Source: Spirochaetota bacterium (GTDB lineage Bacteria > Spirochaetota > Spirochaetia > Treponematales > Treponemataceae). Taken from it: DNA of 49,687 nucleotides. This document shows positions 24,631 to 31,822 of the stretch, piece after piece. The position numbers and the translations under genes were made by a program. The notes under the pieces were generated by a model. That model did no database searches, had not been told where the DNA came from, and saw only the letters and a list, made by a program, of their open reading frames with translations. The stretch is taken from positions 1 through 49,687 of the forward strand of contig JAEWMY010000010.1 in assembly GCA_023393015.1 (NCBI GenBank), read 5' to 3'. The stretch's first letter is position 1; every line of letters starts with the position of its first letter.

Positions 24631-24975
24631 TTACCCGATGGTCAAGTTCGTCTTGCCGATGGTCACGGTGTCGCTGTGACCGAGCTTGACGTACTTGTCC
24701 TTCGGAACCGGATGCCCGTTCAGGAGCGTGCCGTTCGTGCTGTCGAGATCCTTGAGGAAATAATCATCCTTGATCTTCTGGATAATCGCGTGGAACCGGC
24801 TCGCGAGCTTGCTGTCGATCACGACGTCGTTTTCGGTGGACCGACCGATGGTGATCTTGCTGACGATCGGAATCTGCCCGTTCTCGAACATGAGGCATGA
24901 TACCTGGTCTTTCTTGACTATCGCGTCAAGACGCTGACCGACCTTGCTCGAACTGATAATGGTTTCGTCTTGCAT
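24631..24975 (-). CDS. FHA-domain phosphothreonine-binding protein
   Basis: A 114-residue protein that is essentially one FHA domain. It shows IGRSTENDVVID, the ligand-contacting SRFHAIIQ, and DLDSTNGTLLNGHPV followed by LGHSDTVTIGKTNLTIG. These correspond to the conserved Gly-Arg, Ser-x-x-His and Asn-Gly positions that bind phosphothreonine. About 20 residues precede the domain (QDETIISSSKVGQRLDAIV) and carry Thr and Ser that could be phosphorylated. It is followed 12 bases later by the Ser/Thr kinase, its likely partner. Its own promoter overlaps the stop codon of amrS, so it can be expressed apart from the AmmeMemoRadiSam genes. Confidence 0.92.
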   Translation of the reverse strand: MQDETIISSSKVGQRLDAIVKKDQVSCLMFENGQIPIVSKITIGRSTENDVVIDSKLASRFHAIIQKIKDDYFLKDLDSTNGTLLNGHPVPKDKYVKLGHSDTVTIGKTNLTIG

Positions 24976-24981
24976 GGTTTG

Positions 24982-25010
24982 AGTATACCCCCCTTCTCGC
25001 GTACTCTCAA
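24982..25010 (-). promoter_or_regulatory. Promoter of the FHA-kinase-H1-like operon, leaderless type
   Basis: Minus strand TTGAGA (25010-25005), exactly 17 bases, TATACT (24987-24982), six bases to ATG 24975. The -35 box overlaps the amrS stop codon. A run of six G lies in the spacer. Confidence 0.65.
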
Positions 25011-25969
25011 GGAAAATTCCGCAAGTTTCCGGCGATTACCGTCTCGAGCCGTGCCGACGCGACCTCCACGAGGGCGAGAAGCGCGCGGGGTTCGATGGGA
25101 ACGCTCTCGCTCATGAGATAGTCGGGATGATGGCGGGTAAGGTGCAGGGGAATCGACGGCGAAACGGAGGCGAGCCAGGAGGCCAGCGCGTCGATCTCGG
25201 CGTAACCCGAGTTGAGACCGGGGATCACGAGGGTCGTGACCTCGACGTGACAGCGGCCCGCGGCGCGCTCGATCGTCTCCATAACCGGCCGCCTCGTCCC
25301 GCCGCATACGGACTCGTAAAAACCGTCGGTGAAGGCCTTGAGATCGACGTTCATGGCGTCGACGAACGGAAGCAGTTCCTCGAGCGGCCCGGGATTGACG
25401 TACCCGTTCGTGACGAGGACGACGTCGAGACCCGCGTCCTTCGCGAGCCGGGCGCAATCGGTCACGTACTCGATGTTGATCAGGGGCTCGTTGTACGTAA
25501 ACGCGAGTCCGACGTTTCCCCGATCCCGGCACGAAAGGGCCGAGCCGACGAGATTCTCCGGCGCCAGTATCGAGAAATCCCTGTCGCCTCCGGCGGAACG
25601 GCCCGCGGCTCGTTCGCCGGCGAGGCCCGCGGCAGACGGTGGTCGCGCCCGCGCGATGCGGTGGTTCTGGCAGAACTTGCAGGACAGATTGCAGCCGAAA
25701 CCGCCTACGGAAAGGATCGCGGACCCCGGCTTGAAGCGGGCAAGCGGTTTTTTCTCGATCGGGTCGAGGGCGAGCGCGGACACGACGGCGTAGCCCTCGG
25801 CGACGAGAACGCCCCCGCGATTCGCGCGCGAACCGCAAAATCCCGCCGAGCCGTCCGGTATGACGCAGCGTCGCGGACAGAGAAGGCATCGCGCGTCGCT
25901 CGCGTTCGGCGCGCCGGCTTGCGCGCGTTCCTGATAGAGCGCGCGCGTCGGGCCGCGTTCGTCGGTCAT
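25007..25969 (-). CDS. amrS: AmmeMemoRadiSam system radical SAM enzyme
   Basis: The radical SAM member of the conserved AMMECR1/MEMO/radical-SAM trio (TIGR04337 type), about 320 residues. The N-terminus has a cysteine cluster CLLCPRRCVIPDGSAGFCGSRANRGG, followed by the [4Fe-4S] site GGFGCNLSCKFCQNH. Further core segments are GLAFTYNEPLINIEYV, VLVTNGYVNPGPL, DAMNVDLKAFTDGFY and TTLVIPGLNSGYAEI. It resembles pyruvate-formate-lyase-activating enzymes but the family's substrate is unknown. The ATG overlaps the AMMECR1 stop by 4 bases. The ending near HLTRHHPDYLM is typical of the family. Confidence 0.92.
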   Translation of the reverse strand: MTDERGPTRALYQERAQAGAPNASDARCLLCPRRCVIPDGSAGFCGSRANRGGVLVAEGYAVVSALALDPIEKKPLARFKPGSAILSVGGFGCNLSCKFCQNHRIARARPPSAAGLAGERAAGRSAGGDRDFSILAPENLVGSALSCRDRGNVGLAFTYNEPLINIEYVTDCARLAKDAGLDVVLVTNGYVNPGPLEELLPFVDAMNVDLKAFTDGFYESVCGGTRRPVMETIERAAGRCHVEVTTLVIPGLNSGYAEIDALASWLASVSPSIPLHLTRHHPDYLMSESVPIEPRALLALVEVASARLETVIAGNLRNFP

Positions 25970-26496
25970 AGATAACGCGTTACGGTAAACCGCTCGATCG
26001 AATAGCGTTCGTCCGGCCGGATGCCGGCCTTCCGGCAGGCGATCCCGAGCTGATCCTCAACGTTCTCCACTCCCTCGAGGTCGGGAAGCAAGAGGCCGCG
26101 CCTTACGCCGCTCGTCACGATGACGCCGAAGCGTTTCGGGTCGAGCTCTTCGGGCGAGTCCACCTTCTCCGGCGCGTCGAGCACGTCAACGCTGATCTCG
26201 AGATCGTCGAGCTCGTCGGCGCGTACCGGGTCGAACCGGGGATCCTCCGAGCAGGCGCTCACGGCGTTCCGGATAATCTCGGACGAGACGCTCTCCTTCG
26301 TGGGCTGGATGGTGCCGATACAGCCGCGCAAGGCGCCGCGCCGATGAAGGGACACGAAACAGCCGGCCATCCCGGCGCCGAAGGCGGGCACCTCGGATAC
26401 GGAAGGAAACCGACCCGTCCTGACGAATGACTCCACGGTCATCCGGGCGATGCGCACCGGCGTCGACTCTTCGTCCCGATGTCGTTCAGATACCAC
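25966..26496 (-). CDS. amrA: AMMECR1-domain protein (AmmeMemoRadiSam protein A)
   Basis: A 176-residue AMMECR1-family protein. The hallmark segment GCFVSLHRRGALRGCIGTIQPTKESVSSEIIRNAVSACSEDPRF is present (FV(T/S)L...LRGCIG), followed by LEISVDVLDAPEKV, GVIVTSGVRRGLLLPDLEGVENVEDQLGIACRKAGI. Its molecular function is unknown although it is conserved from archaea to humans. The start is a GTG with AGGAGG 6 bases upstream. It lies 15 bases after amrB and overlaps amrS by 4 bases, the usual three-gene set. Confidence 0.93.
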   Translation of the reverse strand: MVSERHRDEESTPVRIARMTVESFVRTGRFPSVSEVPAFGAGMAGCFVSLHRRGALRGCIGTIQPTKESVSSEIIRNAVSACSEDPRFDPVRADELDDLEISVDVLDAPEKVDSPEELDPKRFGVIVTSGVRRGLLLPDLEGVENVEDQLGIACRKAGIRPDERYSIERFTVTRYL

Positions 26497-26511
26497 GTTC
26501 GCCTCCTTGGG

Positions 26512-27348
26512 TTATAAGGGGGTTACCTCGGCCACGCAGTAGCCGATGCCGAAAGGCGCCTCGTAGGACAATACCTCCGAACGCGCGCGGGGAAAGAGGC
26601 CCGCGAGGGCCATCAGGGAACGAAGGCCGCATTCGCCCGCGAGGCGGGCAAGCGACGGATCGATGGATTCAAGCGACTCGAGGGTTCCCGACCGCAGTGC
26701 CTCGCACACCGCGCCGTCGAAGATCGCCCCCTCGCGCGCCATGCCGTAGGGGCTTTCGCGGTTGACGCGGTGGGACAGATCACCGCTCGCGATGACGCAC
26801 GTTCGCCGACCCGCGTTTCGGGCCGCCTCCGCGATCGCGGCGCCGACGAGGATTGCCCGACGGGACTCGCCGGACCAGGGCGAGAGGGCGACGACGGGAA
26901 CGGACGGAACGGCGGCCGAGACGAACCAGAGGGGCACGAGCGTCCCGTGATCGAGGCCCTCGCCCGAAGCCGGGTCGCCCGAAACCGTGCCGTCCGCGAG
27001 GGATCCCGGCGGAATGCCGCGCGCGGAGAGGGCGAGGACGAGCTCGTTCCGCAGGACCCCGTCGCAGGAAAACGACAGGGTCGTCGACGGCGCGCCGAAC
27101 CGCGCGAAGGAGCCCGACGAAACCCGCTCGGGATAGACGAAGACGGAATCGCCGAAGAGCGGTGCGTGGGGAGAAAGGACGACGAGGGCCTCGGGACGGA
27201 GCGCGGCGATCCGCGCGGCCGCCTCCCGGCACGCCGCCGAGGTAGCCCCGGCCTCGCGTTCCCGGCCTCCGCCGACGGCGGGGACGAGTACGGGGGGATG
27301 GGGCATGAGAAAGCCGGCCAGGACGCCGGACGCGTTCCGCGATTCCAT
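26512..27348 (-). CDS. amrB: MEMO-family protein (AmmeMemoRadiSam protein B)
   Basis: A 278-residue MEMO1-like protein related to extradiol ring-cleavage dioxygenases (LigB superfamily). It shows GFLMPHPPVLVPAVG with the first metal-type histidine, LVVLSPHAPLFGD, EGLDHGTLVPLWFV and VIASGDLSHRVNRESPYG, each holding a histidine of the superfamily's metal site. No partner oxygenase substrate is evident. I start at ATG 27348 because a TATACT box ends 6 bases upstream; an in-frame extension to 27381 would run through the promoter. First gene of the amrB-amrA-amrS operon, divergent from the AraC regulator with only 62 bases between the two start codons. Confidence 0.9.
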   Translation of the reverse strand: MESRNASGVLAGFLMPHPPVLVPAVGGGREREAGATSAACREAAARIAALRPEALVVLSPHAPLFGDSVFVYPERVSSGSFARFGAPSTTLSFSCDGVLRNELVLALSARGIPPGSLADGTVSGDPASGEGLDHGTLVPLWFVSAAVPSVPVVALSPWSGESRRAILVGAAIAEAARNAGRRTCVIASGDLSHRVNRESPYGMAREGAIFDGAVCEALRSGTLESLESIDPSLARLAGECGLRSLMALAGLFPRARSEVLSYEAPFGIGYCVAEVTPL

Positions 27349-27354
27349 ACCCGA

Positions 27355-27404
27355 AGTATACGACGGCTTTATCCGGGACAACAGCCCTTTTTTCGTGATA
27401 TAGT
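27355..27404. promoter_or_regulatory. Overlapping divergent leaderless promoters of amrB and the AraC gene
   Basis: For the AraC gene (+): GGGACA (27375-27380), 18 bases, TATAGT (27399-27404), six bases to ATG 27411. For amrB (-): TATACT (27360-27355), six bases to ATG 27348, with only a weak -35 candidate (TTGTCC, 27381-27376, 15 bases away). The two -35 regions overlap, so polymerases should compete. The AraC protein could act on both. Confidence 0.5.
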
Positions 27405-27410
27405 CATAGT

Positions 27411-28301
27411 ATGTCGCTTAAGACCTCGGGACGCGAACATTTCACCGATTTTTCCCTGCCGATCGTCGTCGACACCCGGCCCGTGCCCGCCCCGGCGGGA
27501 TACTACGCCCTGGTCCTCCTCGACGAGGGGACGCTGACCCTGGCCGCGACGGGGAATACGAGGATATATCCGGCTCCCGTGGCGGTCATTTCGGGAACCG
27601 CCGGGACGATAACGCGTCTCGAGGCGACCGGTGGCACTCCCCGATCGATCGTCTTCCGCGCCGACGCGATCAACTCGTCCCTTCCGGACGAGCCCGAGAC
27701 CGTCTCCCGGTTCGACGGCTCGACGCTCCTTTTCCTCAGGCCCTTTCTCTCGGTCGGCGAAGACGGTTTTACCTGTCGCGCCCTCAATCCGTCGGCCTCG
27801 CTCGCGCTAAAAACGCTCTTCGACCGCCTCAAGAAGGAACTGGTCGACGAACAGGGCCCCTACTGGCCGTGCATGTCGCGTTCGTACCTCCTCGAGATAC
27901 TGCTCCTGCTCGAGCGGGATCGGTATTCCCCCGAACGCGCCGAGGGCTATCTCGTGAGCCGGTCCGGGCCGCTCGACCCGATCCTCGAATACCTGCATAC
28001 CCGCTACGCCGACGGGATCAGCCTCGACTCGATCGCCGAGCGTTTCGCCACGAACCGCACCTCGCTCAACGAGAAATTCCGCGAGGCCGTCGGGATGAGC
28101 GTGATCGCGTACTTGACGAACATCCGGATCGAGGTCGCCGCCGCGATGCTCCGCAACACGACGCTGAACGTACGGGAGATCGCCTCACGGGTCGGTTTCG
28201 CGGACGAGGCGTACTTCAGCCGGGCGTTCCGAAAGCGGCACGGCCTTTCACCGGTCGCCTACAGGAAAAAATACCCGGACCCCTACGAACGCACCGCGTA
28301 A
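27411..28301 (+). CDS. AraC-family transcriptional regulator
   Basis: A 296-residue regulator. The N-terminal half (about 1-180) looks like a cupin-type effector domain (YYALVLLDEGTLTLAATGNTRIYPAPVAVISGT), though I cannot name a ligand. The C-terminal AraC/XylS DNA-binding domain (about 190-293) has two helix-turn-helix units: ISLDSIAERFATNRTSLNEKFREAVGMSVIAYLTNIRI and LNVREIASRVGFADEAYFSRAFRKRHGLSPVAYRKKY, the second with the family signature. The divergent amr operon and the lipoprotein gene 104 bases downstream are candidate targets. Its mRNA is predicted to be leaderless. Confidence 0.92.
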   Translation: MSLKTSGREHFTDFSLPIVVDTRPVPAPAGYYALVLLDEGTLTLAATGNTRIYPAPVAVISGTAGTITRLEATGGTPRSIVFRADAINSSLPDEPETVSRFDGSTLLFLRPFLSVGEDGFTCRALNPSASLALKTLFDRLKKELVDEQGPYWPCMSRSYLLEILLLLERDRYSPERAEGYLVSRSGPLDPILEYLHTRYADGISLDSIAERFATNRTSLNEKFREAVGMSVIAYLTNIRIEVAAAMLRNTTLNVREIASRVGFADEAYFSRAFRKRHGLSPVAYRKKYPDPYERTA

Positions 28302-28339
28302 GTCCTGCGAAAAGTCCAATCATTGCTGCGAATTGTTCA

Positions 28340-28368
28340 TTCATAACCATTCCCCGCGCGGATATACT
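28340..28368 (+). promoter_or_regulatory. Promoter of the BNR-type lipoprotein gene
   Basis: TTCATA (28340-28345), 17 bases, TATACT (28363-28368). A leader of about 30 bases ends in a strong AAGGAGG (28394-28400) 5 bases before ATG 28406. Confidence 0.5.
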
Positions 28369-28405
28369 GAGACCGAAAAACTCGGAAATCCCCAAGGAGG
28401 ATTGC

Positions 28406-29275
28406 ATGAAACCGATAACCGTGGCTCTCGCCTCAGTAGCTATCGTGTCGACCGTCGCGTCTCTCGCGTCGTGTTCCGCGTGGTCGCGCGGAAAACCCTC
28501 GGCAAAATTGTCCGATCGGGCCTATGTCGCCCTTCTGACCCCGTCGGGCGCGGGCTTTAACGCCGGATACTCGGGCGGCGTTGAATATACCGAGAACGGC
28601 GGGAAAAACTGGATCGCCGGAACGAACCGTTCCGTGTGCATGTTCGCGGCCGAGATCACCCGATCGGGAACGTGCTTCGCGACGGGAAACGGCAGCAACT
28701 TCATCGTGTCTACGAACGGCGGAAAGAACTGGCAAAAGAAGGAAAACATCGGCGGTTCGATCGGAAAATCCGTTTCGTTCGCCGACGACACCACGGGCTG
28801 GGCGGCCTCGACGTCGTGGCTCGGACAAACCGAAAACGCGGGATCGGCCTGGACCACGCTGACCCTTCCCGCCGATTTCGGCCTCGTGGAGACGATCTGC
28901 TGCGCCGGGAAGGGCGCGGGCTACGTTCTTTCGATGGAAGGCAGGCTCTTCGCTACGACCGACGGCGGGAGTTCCTGGACCGAACGCGCCGCGCCCTTCC
29001 CGAAATCCGACGAGTCGTTCAAGCCCCTGTGGGGCCGAAAGACGCAAGGGGCCGCCATCCGCTTTACGGGAGACTCGGGCGTTGCCGCGGCAATCGGCAA
29101 GGACGCGGGAAAACCCGCGCTCCTCGTCAGGACGAGCGAAGACGGCGGGGTTACCTGGTCAAGCGCGAAGAAGTTCCCCTTCGTCCTCGCGCCGCTCGCC
29201 TGCACGATCGATCCCGACGGAAACGTGACCGTGTTCAACGCGGACACGACGGCGACGCTGATCGCGAGAAAATAG
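28406..29275 (+). CDS. Lipoprotein with BNR/sialidase-like beta-propeller repeats
   Basis: A 289-residue exported lipoprotein: signal MKPITVALASVAIVSTVASLASC with the lipobox cysteine at residue 23. The mature part carries repeated Asp-box/BNR-like turns: TENGGKNWIAG, STNGGKNWQKK, TENAGSAWTTL, TTDGGSSWTER, TSEDGGVTWSS, spaced 40-60 residues apart as in six- or seven-bladed propellers such as Ycf48-like proteins. No sialidase catalytic arginine triad is apparent, so a binding or scaffold role is more likely than hydrolysis. It has its own promoter and a strong ribosome site. The binding partner is unknown. Confidence 0.82.
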   Translation: MKPITVALASVAIVSTVASLASCSAWSRGKPSAKLSDRAYVALLTPSGAGFNAGYSGGVEYTENGGKNWIAGTNRSVCMFAAEITRSGTCFATGNGSNFIVSTNGGKNWQKKENIGGSIGKSVSFADDTTGWAASTSWLGQTENAGSAWTTLTLPADFGLVETICCAGKGAGYVLSMEGRLFATTDGGSSWTERAAPFPKSDESFKPLWGRKTQGAAIRFTGDSGVAAAIGKDAGKPALLVRTSEDGGVTWSSAKKFPFVLAPLACTIDPDGNVTVFNADTTATLIARK

Positions 29276-29289
29276 TCCGAAATGCGCGC

Positions 29290-29318
29290 GTGACAACTCG
29301 GCGAAACGGGCTTACAAT
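29290..29318 (+). promoter_or_regulatory. Promoter of the diguanylate cyclase gene, leaderless type
   Basis: GTGACA (29290-29295), 17 bases, TACAAT (29313-29318), six bases TACCGT to ATG 29325. The last 14 bases through the ATG equal those of the promoter at 6595. Confidence 0.65.
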
Positions 29319-29324
29319 TACCGT

Positions 29325-30473
29325 ATGCCCGTTTCGTCGGATGTGCTCGCTCAGTTCAACCACCTTGAGAAATCCGGAGCCTTGGACGCGCTCGGCGACT
29401 TGAGGAAGGAAAATCGCGAGCTCGAGCGACTGCTGAACGACGCCGCCCTTCTCGTTTCCTACACGAACGTCGGTTCCATGCTCGATTTTATCATCTCCCG
29501 CATACTCGACCATTTCGTTCCCGAGTTCCTCGCCTTTATCGTGCATCCCCCGCGCGGGGCGGAACTCAGGCAATTCTGTTACCGGAACCTCAAGGAAACG
29601 GACGAATCCGTGCCGACCGAATACTACGAATGGCTCAAGGAGCATTTTTCCCGGATGCCGGCCAGCATCCGCTTCGAGGATCTCTCGGACGAGTACGGCG
29701 CGGAGTCCTTCGGGCCGGAACTCCGCCGGTTTTCCCCCGAGGTGATCTTCCCGATGTTCGGCATCGGCGGGATGTACGGGGTCGTCATCCTCGGCAAGAA
29801 GATCGTCGGAGACGCCTACAAGGAGCACGAACAAAAATACGTCGACCGCATGATCAGGTTCCTGTCGGTCAGCATACAGAACGGCCTTCATTACGAAAGC
29901 TCCATCACGGAACCGAAGACGGGACTTTTCACGCACGACTATTTCGTCCGAAGGCTCGACGAGTCGATCGCGCATTCGCGAAGGCGCAACACGAGGCCGG
30001 GCATACTGATGCTCGACGTCGACCACTTCAAGCGTTTCAACGACACTTGGGGCCACGTCAACGGGGACAAGGCCCTGATCGCGATCGCCGGGGCGATCGG
30101 TCAGGCGATCCGCGACGAGGATTGCGCCGCGCGGTTCGGCGGCGAGGAATTTTCTGTTCTGGTGACGGACTGCGACGCGAAGTCGCTCATGATCGTCGCC
30201 GAGCGCGTACGGCGCTCGGTGGAGGCGCTCCGCGTCCCGATCGTGGATCCCGCATCGGGAGAGGAGCGCGACGTGACGGTGACGGTAAGCGTCGGAGCCC
30301 GGATGGTCGAGCCCCTGCCCGGGGCCGCGAGTCTCGTGCTCATCGGAGACGCGGACAAGGCCCTCTATCAGTCGAAGACGAACGGAAGGAACCGCGCGAC
30401 GCTCTTCGCCCAGGGGCTCCTGCAGAGGGCCTGGAGCAAGAAGCTGTCGTCGGACCGTTCCGGGGAGAAGTAA
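29325..30473 (+). CDS. Diguanylate cyclase (GGDEF domain) with N-terminal GAF-like region
   Basis: Makes cyclic di-GMP from two GTP. An N-terminal helix (about 1-40), then a GAF-like sensory region (about 45-195, FVPEFLAFIVHPPRGAELRQF, ARVIFPMFGIGGMYGVVILGKK-like pattern), then the GGDEF domain (about 205-375). The active-site motif is GGEEF at 272-276 with the metal-binding LMLDVDHFKRFNDTWGHVNGD upstream. The inhibitory I-site RDED sits at 263-266, exactly five residues before GGEEF, so product feedback inhibition is expected. A TxDALT-like TGLFTHDYF opens the domain. It converges on ffh with 15 bases between stops. It opposes the HD-GYP regulator at 7514, which shares its promoter end sequence in the partner kinase gene. 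Confidence 0.93.
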   Translation: MPVSSDVLAQFNHLEKSGALDALGDLRKENRELERLLNDAALLVSYTNVGSMLDFIISRILDHFVPEFLAFIVHPPRGAELRQFCYRNLKETDESVPTEYYEWLKEHFSRMPASIRFEDLSDEYGAESFGPELRRFSPEVIFPMFGIGGMYGVVILGKKIVGDAYKEHEQKYVDRMIRFLSVSIQNGLHYESSITEPKTGLFTHDYFVRRLDESIAHSRRRNTRPGILMLDVDHFKRFNDTWGHVNGDKALIAIAGAIGQAIRDEDCAARFGGEEFSVLVTDCDAKSLMIVAERVRRSVEALRVPIVDPASGEERDVTVTVSVGARMVEPLPGAASLVLIGDADKALYQSKTNGRNRATLFAQGLLQRAWSKKLSSDRSGEK

Positions 30474-30488
30474 ACCCGAAAGCCTACC

Positions 30489-31820
30489 CTAAAAGCCGCC
30501 CATCGAGCCGAGCATCTTCGCGGCCATACCCTTGTTCTTGGCGAACTTCCGCATGGTCTGGCGCATTTTCTCGAACTGCTTGATGAGCCGGTTCACTTCG
30601 GACACGGACGTGCCCGAGCCGCGCGCGATCCGCTTCCTTCGGGACGGCCCGATTATCAGGTGGTTGTCGCGTTCCTTCCTCGTCATGGACTGGATGATCG
30701 CCTTTTGCGACTTGATCGCGGAGGTATCGAGGTCCTCTTCGCGCATCTGTCCGGCCATCCCCGGAAGCATCTCGAGCATCGACTGCAGGGAACCCATCTT
30801 CCCGACCTGTTCGAGCCGGTCGAGCATGTCCTGGAGGGTGAACGACTCGCTCGCCATTTTTTTCTGAAGCCGTTCGGCCTCCGCGACGTCGATCGTCTCC
30901 TGCGCCTTTTCGACGAGGCTGACGACGTCGCCCATGCCGAGGATGCGTCCGGCCATGCGGTCCGGGTGAAAGGGCTCGAGATCCTCGATCTTCTCGCCCG
31001 TACCGACGAAAAGGAGGGGCTTTCCCGTGACGCTCCGGAGGGAGAGGGCCGCGCCGCCGCGGGCGTCCGAGTCGAATTTCGAGAGGATGACGCCGGTAAT
31101 GCCGACTTGCTCGTCGAAGGCCTTCGCGATCTCGACCGCGTTTTGCCCGGTCATCGCGTCGGCGACGAGGACGGTGTCGACGGGGTCTACGGCCTTCTTG
31201 ATATCGACGATCTCGCGCATCATCGCCTCGTCGACCTGGAGGCGGCCGGCGGTGTCGACGATCAGGACGTCGTGCCCGTTCTTGCGCGCGTACTGGAGCG
31301 CGCTCTTCGCGACGCGCACGGCGTCCTTCGTGTCTTCCTTGTAGACGGGTACGCCGACCCGCTCGGCGAGCACGGAAAGCTGCTCGACGGCGGCCGGGCG
31401 CACGAGGTCGCACGCCGCGAGCAGGGGATTCCGTCCCTGCTTCCTGAGGCGGGAAGCGAGCTTCGCCGCGCTCGTCGTCTTTCCCGACCCCTGAAGGCCG
31501 AGAAAGAGGATGACGGACTGCGTGTCGGGTCCCTTGAGACGGAGGTCCTGGCGCTCGTCGCCGAGCAGGGCCACCATCCGGTCGTGCACGATCTTGACGA
31601 ACTGCTGGCCGGGATTGACGGAGCGGAGCACCGCCTCCCCCTTCGCCTCCTCGATCGTACCGTTGACGAATCTCCTCACGACGCGCAGGTTCACGTCCGC
31701 CTCGAGCAGGGCCATCTTGATTTCCTCGACGGCCTCCTCGACGTTCTTCTCGGTTATCGTCGCCTTTCCCGATATGCGGCGTACGACGTCGCCGATGCTT
31801 CCGGTCAATCGGTCGAGCAT
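30489..31820 (-). CDS. ffh: Signal recognition particle protein (SRP54 GTPase)
   Basis: Binds signal peptides of nascent membrane proteins and, with 4.5S RNA and FtsY, delivers ribosomes to the Sec translocon. The 443 residues follow the N-G-M order: N domain 1-85 (LDRLTGSIGDVVRRISGKATITEKNVEEAVEEI), G domain with LFLGLQGSGKTTSAAKLA, DTAGRLQVDEAMM and TKFD-equivalent LSKFDSDARGG, and the methionine-rich M domain from about 300 (LQDMLDRLEQVGKMGSLQSMLEMLPGMAG; IARGSGTSVSEVNRLIKQFEKM), ending GMAAKMLGSMGGF. The start is ATG 31820, 2 bases after the gpsA stop. No 4.5S RNA was recognised nearby. Confidence 0.96.
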   Translation of the reverse strand: MLDRLTGSIGDVVRRISGKATITEKNVEEAVEEIKMALLEADVNLRVVRRFVNGTIEEAKGEAVLRSVNPGQQFVKIVHDRMVALLGDERQDLRLKGPDTQSVILFLGLQGSGKTTSAAKLASRLRKQGRNPLLAACDLVRPAAVEQLSVLAERVGVPVYKEDTKDAVRVAKSALQYARKNGHDVLIVDTAGRLQVDEAMMREIVDIKKAVDPVDTVLVADAMTGQNAVEIAKAFDEQVGITGVILSKFDSDARGGAALSLRSVTGKPLLFVGTGEKIEDLEPFHPDRMAGRILGMGDVVSLVEKAQETIDVAEAERLQKKMASESFTLQDMLDRLEQVGKMGSLQSMLEMLPGMAGQMREEDLDTSAIKSQKAIIQSMTRKERDNHLIIGPSRRKRIARGSGTSVSEVNRLIKQFEKMRQTMRKFAKNKGMAAKMLGSMGGF

Positions 31821-31822
31821 GG

